Shown here piece after piece: positions 58,501-64,000 of a stretch of 64,000 nt of DNA. The notes under the pieces were generated by a model. The model saw only the letters and a program-made list of their open reading frames with translations. It made no database searches and was not told the origin of the DNA. Every line of letters begins with the position of its first letter. Position 1 is the first letter of the stretch. This DNA is from Rostratula benghalensis (lineage: Eukaryota > Chordata > Aves > Charadriiformes > Rostratulidae): the NCBI GenBank assembly GCA_013399305.1, contig VXAI01000019.1:5701347-5765346 (forward strand). The letters are read 5' to 3'. Position numbers and translations under genes: made by a program.

Positions 58501-59404
58501 ACAGGGAGGCATCAAGCAGTTTATGTATTCAGTAGCATGAATAAAGGCCGTCTAAGAACAATTGATGGAGTAATGTGAATTATTTTCTGCTTTGCCAAGT
58601 TCACTAACACAATGAGGTTGCTTTTTTCTTTTAATGGAAAAGAACGCCTGAGCCATGGCGCTTTTCAGGGGCACCAGAGCCTATTCATATTAGCAATGTA
58701 TTTTATAACAGAGAAAACCTGAACTGTCCACATACACAAAAAAGAAGATTTAAAATCTAAACTGAGAGCATTTCCTGAGCATGAGCCCTGCTGTGTGTCA
58801 CCGGCAAAGGAAGTGACAGTCCCCCGAAGTGAGAGGGGCTGGGCTGGTTTGCTTCAGCTGGGCAGGTCCTGGCTCCACAGGCTCTCATTCATAAAACCCA
58901 AAATTACTCCACCTACCCCAGCCTCCCGAAGGCGTCCCCGGTCACCCAGCTGGGAGGAGAAACCTCAGCCATACAACCCGCCTGTAGATTTCCCTTCACT
59001 TTATAAACCTGCTCAGCGCTCCTTAGTCTGGGAAGCACCACGCCATGGAGGAGAAAGAGATTTTTAAATAAATGAACAATTCGCCGTCACACGGAGCATT
59101 TGATATTTTTGGCATGAAAAGATGTATTAGTGCTCCTGTCATTCGATCACAAACTGCTTGTGACGAGCGCGGGTCAGTTTATTTAACGTGGCACTCCTAA
59201 GGATAAAGTTTCAGCAGGATTTCTTTAAAAAGGTCAGACAAACGCTCAGAGAATTAGAATGAGAATGGATGAGGCCTTTGAAGGACGACGCGGTCTTTCA
59301 TTTGCTAATCTAAAGTAACACTTCTTAGCAAGGATGAGTTCTTCAACCACCACGCTGTCACCCACTCCCTGATCCAGACAAAGTGTATCAAGGACTTCTG
59401 TGAT
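55536..59404. other. Unique DNA with a candidate conserved block
   Basis: No gene was found. A T/G tract lies at 56777-56846. The 56860-57350 interval has no simple repeats, is AT-rich and carries many TAAT, ATTTAT and TTAATT motifs, typical of developmental enhancers. A Z-DNA candidate lies at 57768-57794. 59080-59380 is a second simple-repeat-free interval. Confidence 0.55.
57768..57794. repeat. 27-bp alternating purine-pyrimidine run with palindrome
   Basis: Every base from 57768 to 57794 alternates purine and pyrimidine: a TG run, then CA repeats, then 'cgtataca'. The centre 57774-57787 is a perfect 14-bp palindrome, 'gtgtgtgcacacac'. Such runs are classic Z-DNA formers under negative supercoiling. 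Confidence 0.85.
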
Positions 59405-59464
59405 TTGGGAAACTATTCTTGTATTATAGTAAATCACGTTCCAGTGACGTTTCTCTCCCCATCA

Positions 59465-59507
59465 CCCTCCTCCTCCCTCCTCCCTCCTCCCTCCCCCCCG
59501 CCCCCCA
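59465..59507. repeat. Pyrimidine CCT repeat with C-runs, G4 candidate on minus strand
   Basis: CCCTCCTCCT-type units lead into seven C, one G and six C. The minus strand carries several GGG or longer runs with loops of one to four bases, which suits a G-quadruplex. The pyrimidine run may also form triplex DNA. Confidence 0.85.
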
Positions 59508-59867
59508 AGAAAAATTCTAACATGCAGCTTTCTATTACAATTCCTGCCAAGAAAAATATTTTACATCTGTATTTCACCAATTTTACCATTGACACGAGTT
59601 TTCTTAAGACGTTAAAAATTGTCAAGACTCAGATGAGGAAAAAAGAAACATTAGTTCCTTTGTGCAGTGCTTTAACTGCTCTCAAAAAACCCACTACTAG
59701 AAATTCAACACAATGTTGGAAAATAACAGCACTGATTGCAACCCAAGTTCCACACAAACACAGCTTTTATGATAATATTTGCTGTTTTGCTGAACATTTT
59801 TCTATGCTGACACAGGAAGAAAATGAAGTTGCAATATCTCAATATTTTTTGCAAACTGCTATTTTAC

Positions 59868-59900
59868 ACTTCTGTAGTTTAGATGCAAAACTACAGAGGT
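59868..59900. repeat. 13-bp stem-loop with one G-U pair
   Basis: A perfect 10-bp core pairs 'tctgtagttt' (59871-59880) with 'aaactacaga' (59888-59897) across loop 'agatgca'. It extends by T70-G98 (wobble), C69-G99 and A68-T100, to 13 pairs. It overlaps the stop codon region of the frame above. At 33 nt it is too short for a microRNA precursor. Confidence 0.88.
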
Positions 59901-59975
59901 AAAGCCTAAATTTTGAATTTAAATGATTGATAGAATACAGATTTTAGACTGTCACTATAGAAATATATTCTCCTT

Positions 59976-60002
59976 CTCTTTCAAATAAATTAATTGAAAG
60001 AG
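59976..60002. repeat. 9-bp perfect stem with 9-nt loop
   Basis: 'ctctttcaa' (59976-59984), loop 'ataaattaa', 'ttgaaagag' (59994-60002). A few such structures are expected by chance in a window this size. Confidence 0.85.
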
Positions 60003-60551
60003 CAAACAAAGTTGGCAAATCTGTTTTGCACTAAACATTTCTGCAATCATTCTGGGGGGGGGGGATAAAGGAGGAAGAAAAGAACAAAACCCAGAGAAAC
60101 ACGGACTGTTATTACACAATTATAATCCATAGCTAACACATGTTCAGATTCTCATTTTAAGCACTTACCAGAAGCGTGTTAAGAAAGCAAAAACCAGTAA
60201 AGTCAACAAAAATAATTTAGCACGTTTTCTCTCGTGTTGAAAACTGTTTTTGTTTTCTTTTATACATGAAGATTGCATTTGCATTCAGGAAAGCCTACTG
60301 TAAAACTACAGCAAAGTTGCTACTGTATCCTGTAACGCACATTTAATATATGAAAAAAGAGAGAAGACTTTAAGACAAAGGGGTACCTACAGCCTCCCAG
60401 TCCAGTAGCACAGAGCAATCCAGGTAATTTGCTGACTGCAGTGGATCTGCAGGGCATGTTCATCAGTGCTGAATTTACTACAGCACTTCCCAATTCCTAG
60501 TTTGCTGGGTTTGCTTGCTGGATTTCTAGGCACTCATGTTTATTATGAACT

Positions 60552-60571
60552 CCCTCCCCCACCCCCTCCCC
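60552..60571 (-). other. Strong G-quadruplex candidate
   Basis: The plus strand has C-runs of 3, 5, 5 and 4 separated by single bases (t, a, t). The minus strand therefore reads four G-runs of 4, 5, 5 and 3 with one-base loops. Short loops of this kind form the most stable parallel quadruplexes known. Confidence 0.85.
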
Positions 60572-61213
60572 AGCCACAAAAGTGCACATCAAGTATCAAC
60601 ACCCTCCATCCCTTACATAGGCACAAGTTGCAAAATTTAAAATAATTAGGTCAACGAGGCACGGATTTCTACCTTGGATTTCAGCCTAAATCCGAGAAAG
60701 CACCCCCTTGCCTTTGTGAGACCCGCAGCGCCTATCAGCCCCAAAAATCAGTTCCAGGCTCAAACTACTCTTCTATCTTGTCATCCGGGCATCACCTGGG
60801 CGTAAGAAGTATTTTACAGCAAAAGAAAATATACTGCAGGGTGAAACTGTCCACCACACGGCCAGACTTCCATCTAAGGCGGCAACTGGAGACAGAGTTT
60901 GTGCTGTATTCTCTATTTCGTAACGCGTTTGGAAGACGATTCCCTTTGGATTAGGTCAGTAGCAGCTACTGGGGCTGCAGTTATTGAAAGAGAATCTGTG
61001 CCATCACCGCTTCCTGCACAGCGAAAGGCTGAGCTGGGTGGTGCTGAGCACTTTCAGCCTGGGATTCATCAACAGTTTGCAAATTGCAGAAGCTTCTGAT
61101 CTGCACGAGCCCGGGAAGATTTTTACGCCAGGCTTCAGCCGCAGCCTGCTGTATATTGTTCACACACACACTTCAGCTGAAAGACTCCTGTAATTACTTC
61201 AACATGCAAACTT

Positions 61214-61288
61214 AAAAAAAAAAAAAAAAACAACCAAAAACAAACCCAAAACAACAACAACAACAAAAAAAACCCAAAAACCCCACAA
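61214..61288. repeat. A-rich tract with AAC/CCC interruptions
   Basis: A run of about 17 A decays into 'caaccaaaaacaaaccc', several AAC units, and 'aaaacccaaaaacccc'. It resembles tracts at 8610, 29642, 40602, 42887 and 48018. Confidence 0.85.
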
Positions 61289-61492
61289 AGAACTACTGTG
61301 TACAATTAGCGTATCTTGCAGGAAATACATAAATAACTGCAAATTAAATAGAAATCACTATCCCACTAACACACACACATAAATCTTCTGAGAATTGTGT
61401 TTATTATTTTCAGAGCCTTCTTATCTCGCTCTTTTTATTTCTTTATTTATTACTCATTTTCCCTCTCACTATTGAGGAATCTCTTTTGTTTT

Positions 61493-61535
61493 GGGGGTTT
61501 GGGGTTTTTTTGTTGTGGGGGTTTTTGTGGTGGGG
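61493..61535 (+). other. T/G tract with four long G-runs
   Basis: G-runs at 61493-61497, 61501-61504, 61517-61521 and 61532-61535 are separated by T-rich loops of 3, 12 and 10 bases. This meets the four-run requirement for a plus-strand quadruplex, though the long loops weaken it. Confidence 0.7.
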
Positions 61536-63371
61536 TTTTTTTGTGTTTTTTTTCTTTTTTATCCTCCCTGAAACTTTAACTATTTGAGCATCCCACTCAG
61601 CAGCAGCCTGTGACCACACAGGATTGGTTCGAGGAAGGAAGCGGTGGTGAAGCTGAGAGCAGGAGGTGGGCAGAGGGAACCAGCAAACACTTCAGCAGAC
61701 ATGGAAACACACACACTACCCTCCCTACCCTTAAAAGAGGAGGGAGGGGAGGAAAGAAGGGAGGGGGAAAAAATCAAAAGTAGCAATTTTTTCCTTAAAG
61801 CAGGCAACATGCAAGTCGAGGTACACCTCCTCACCCGGAACCAGCCTCCTGAGTTTTGATTTCAAGCTCTGAAGTGTTTAAAATCATCCAGTAGATGTGC
61901 ATCGCTACAGTAGGCAGGGATGCTGTGAGATCCTATTCATCCCTTGTACTCATTGCTCCAGACTGTACACAAAACCAAAACCAGACAGTTTAAGGAATAC
62001 CATGCAATACAGGTTTTGAGGTTGGTTGGGTTGTTTTTTTTTTCCCACCTTAAAATCACACCTTTTTCTCCACCCTCCCCCCCCCCAACTCCTCTACCGA
62101 GCTTTGGCCAAGCCACCAAAAGGGCACCCGAATCGCCTGACCCCGTGCTCAAACTCTTGGGAGCCCTAACGCTTGGTTTGGAAACAAATCACCCCTGGAG
62201 ATGGAGAGGGCTCGTTATCCATCACCGGCACCTTAATTCCCCCTAATAAGGCAGGTTTGGGATGCAGACTGATACATTGTGAAATGCTGTATCTAAAATT
62301 GATTAGAACAGCACTCAAAATGAATGCAGCCCTCCAAACCACTTCTTTGCTCAGAAACATTAATCTCAATTATAAGGAGAGCTTCATAATGGTAATGCTT
62401 GGTATGAAAAAAGTATGAAATAAATCAGGTTTTATAAGACACAGCAATTAATCAGTTTTAGAAGTAAGAAAAGGAAAGGTTGTTAAAGCGGCACGTTCTT
62501 ACAACGGTAGCCTTTAAAGCCTCTGTAACCTCCAAAAATGTAAATGTTTAGGGTTTTGTTTCCATTGCTCAGCTCACGGTGTGGGTACCTACCCTAACGC
62601 TGGGGTTCCGATATGTTTTTACCACCACAAGCTAAAACTCTTTGCAAATAAAGCTACAACTGCTATCAAGTCAAAGCATTTTCTTTTCAGGATCCCAAGA
62701 TCCCCTTCTGCCTACGAAGGGGAACAGCACGCAAGCATCCTGGAAAGAACTTACTTATTTTACCCGTTAGCCAGGGAAGAAAAAAATTACAATAAAGAGT
62801 TTGGTCTGAAGAAATAACACACTGAAATTATTTCTGCTCATTTCTTTGTGCAGTCGATACCGCAGGAGCTAAATCTGCTAAAACAGGGAGTCTAATGAGT
62901 TTATACATTCATTTAATAGAAGAGATTATGCAGTAAAACTAGTCTTAAAAGACAATAATAATACCACAGAGATGTTCATCTGATTTACAATCTCTAAGGT
63001 ATAGAACCACAGTTCAAATCTGCCTCCAAACCTTCCACAAGTGCAAGGTACTTGCGTCAGATTTTTGAAAAAAAAAAAAAAAAAATAAATTTAAGATTTC
63101 ACTTGACAAATTCTACTTTTTATTTTGCACACTGCCAGAGAAAACAGCTTTCCATGACAGAAATGCAGCGTTCGGTACAGTAAAAGCAACACCACTATAA
63201 AAACAAAAAGTAGTTCTGACCTGAAGCCTTAGCATATGTCTCTGGTGTTCTCTTTTAAGCCTGTTCAGCACAACACCCCTTCACCAACGGCGCCTGATCC
63301 TCCCAAGCTGCTGAGCACTCCCAGGTTTTACTGGGCCTAACCCAGAACTGCTGCAAGTCAGTGGGAGTCTT

Positions 63372-63403
63372 GGCATCACTCTGCCTGGGCATCACCCTGC
63401 CTA
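63372..63403. repeat. Two-copy 16-bp tandem duplication
   Basis: 'ggcatcactctgcctg' (63372-63387) is followed at once by 'ggcatcaccctgccta', two mismatches apart. It is a small local duplication in otherwise unique DNA. Confidence 0.85.
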
Positions 63404-64000
63404 GGGCTCTCCCACTGGAGGTGAAGGTACTCGGACTCTTACCGAGCTGAGTTTCTAACCTATTAATTCTTGGGGCTAGGCAATGACTAAAACCTACCTT
63501 CAGCTTGGTTATTATTTCATTTTCTGATATTTTAGGGGCTTTGTATCAAACAGCTCCTTATTAAAAACAACTACTGTGGACTGATTTGTAACTTTAAATC
63601 TAGTTTCTATTACTAAATCCTTTTTTTTTTTTTTTCCGTTTCCATTTGAAGAGAGAATAATTACTCCTGGCTCAAAGAGATTTGACTGAAGCACCAGTCT
63701 TAACTTGCTAACGGGATTATGAATGTTTTTTCTGGATTTTTTCCCCCCCTCCAATAAATATTAAACAAAAGAATCTTCTTAGCGTGATCAAGTATTTCTT
63801 CTACTAACCAATATCTTTCCTCTTGGTGTTCACTCCTGTAAACTCATTTTACTTTTTAATCAGCATCTAGTACTTCAGTACTGTTGGCTTTCCCCCCCCC
63901 CTCCCCTAATTTACCAGACCATTGAAAATAACCCAGCAAGTTCATAACAGCAGAGCTAGGAATTGTAATGCAATATTCTTTTTCTCAGCCTGTTGTGTTT

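Larger units (their letters stand above)
59405..59902 (+). other. Open frame of 165 codons, probably not a gene
   Basis: This is the longest ATG-to-stop frame not overlapping a recognised repeat. It starts at 59405 and crosses a CCT-rich run that encodes a serine- and proline-rich patch (residues about 17-36). The rest has no signal peptide, transmembrane segment or motif I recognise. No promoter or flanking exon structure is visible. A rough estimate from AT-rich stop-codon frequency gives on the order of one such frame by chance in 64 kb over six frames, so I do not call it a gene. Confidence 0.15.
59903..64000. other. Unique DNA rich in G-runs, C-runs and A/C tracts
   Basis: No gene was found. 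It holds a 9-bp hairpin (59976-60002), an eleven-G run (60054-60064), the C-rich G4 candidate at 60552-60571, an A/C tract (61214-61288), a T/G tract with four long G-runs (61493-61535), purine-rich sequence at 61735-61770, a ten-C run at 62077-62086, a 16-bp duplication at 63372-63403 and another ten-C run at 63892-63901. 62230-62470 is a third simple-repeat-free interval with many TAAT motifs. Confidence 0.6.

Noticed and set aside
1..64000. Endogenous retrovirus or other viral insertion
   Set aside because: I found no LTR pair, primer-binding site, or gag, pol or env-like frame. The only reverse-transcriptase-related sequence is CR1 ORF2.

Overview
This window looks like a gene-free stretch of nuclear DNA from a bird. 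The best evidence is repeat content. At least seventeen pieces are 3' fragments of CR1 non-LTR retrotransposons, the dominant LINE family of birds (also found in crocodilians and turtles). They carry the CR1 signatures: a 3' end near 'ttggactagatgatc...cccttccaacc', terminal 'attctgtg'-type octamers, and decayed C-terminal reverse-transcriptase reading frames. CR1 pieces cover roughly 5.4 kb, about 8-9% of the window. A probable very old MIR-type SINE remnant also fits an amniote. Three runs of N (9741-9825, 25225-25241, 36247-36306) show this is a draft assembly.

I found no protein-coding exon, tRNA, rRNA, CRISPR array or virus-like gene that I can defend. The open frames are short. The longer ones are CR1 remnants or their antisense, products of a tandem repeat whose unit is a multiple of three, or about as long as chance allows in AT-rich DNA. 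The window is most simply an intergenic desert or the inside of a long intron. The sequence alone does not say which, or name the host gene.

Layout. 1-6130 holds three CR1 pieces in AT-rich unique DNA, plus two perfect hairpins (845-865, 1802-1828). 6131-14112 has almost no recognisable CR1 but contains an N gap, a four-copy 51-bp minisatellite (10191-10394), a poly-A run flanked by a short direct repeat (11061-11096) and the MIR-like relic. 14113-24365 holds five CR1 pieces, including two whose 3' ends face each other across 27 bp. 24366-35168 holds five more, clustered at 29.2-35.2 kb. 35169-44690 is CR1-free. 44691-47158 is a cluster of three CR1 pieces that look like one subfamily. 47159-64000 is unique DNA with a single short CR1 piece, several guanine-quadruplex candidates, a Z-DNA candidate and the most plausible conserved non-coding blocks.

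The most useful leads are the 51-bp minisatellite, the G-quadruplex candidate at 60552-60571, the 26-33 nt hairpins at 1802-1828 and 59868-59900, the CR1 insertion whose 5' end has turned into a 14-bp repeat array, and the repeat-poor right flank. I saw no previously undescribed protein system. Element boundaries are estimates by eye from remembered CR1 features; no alignment was run.
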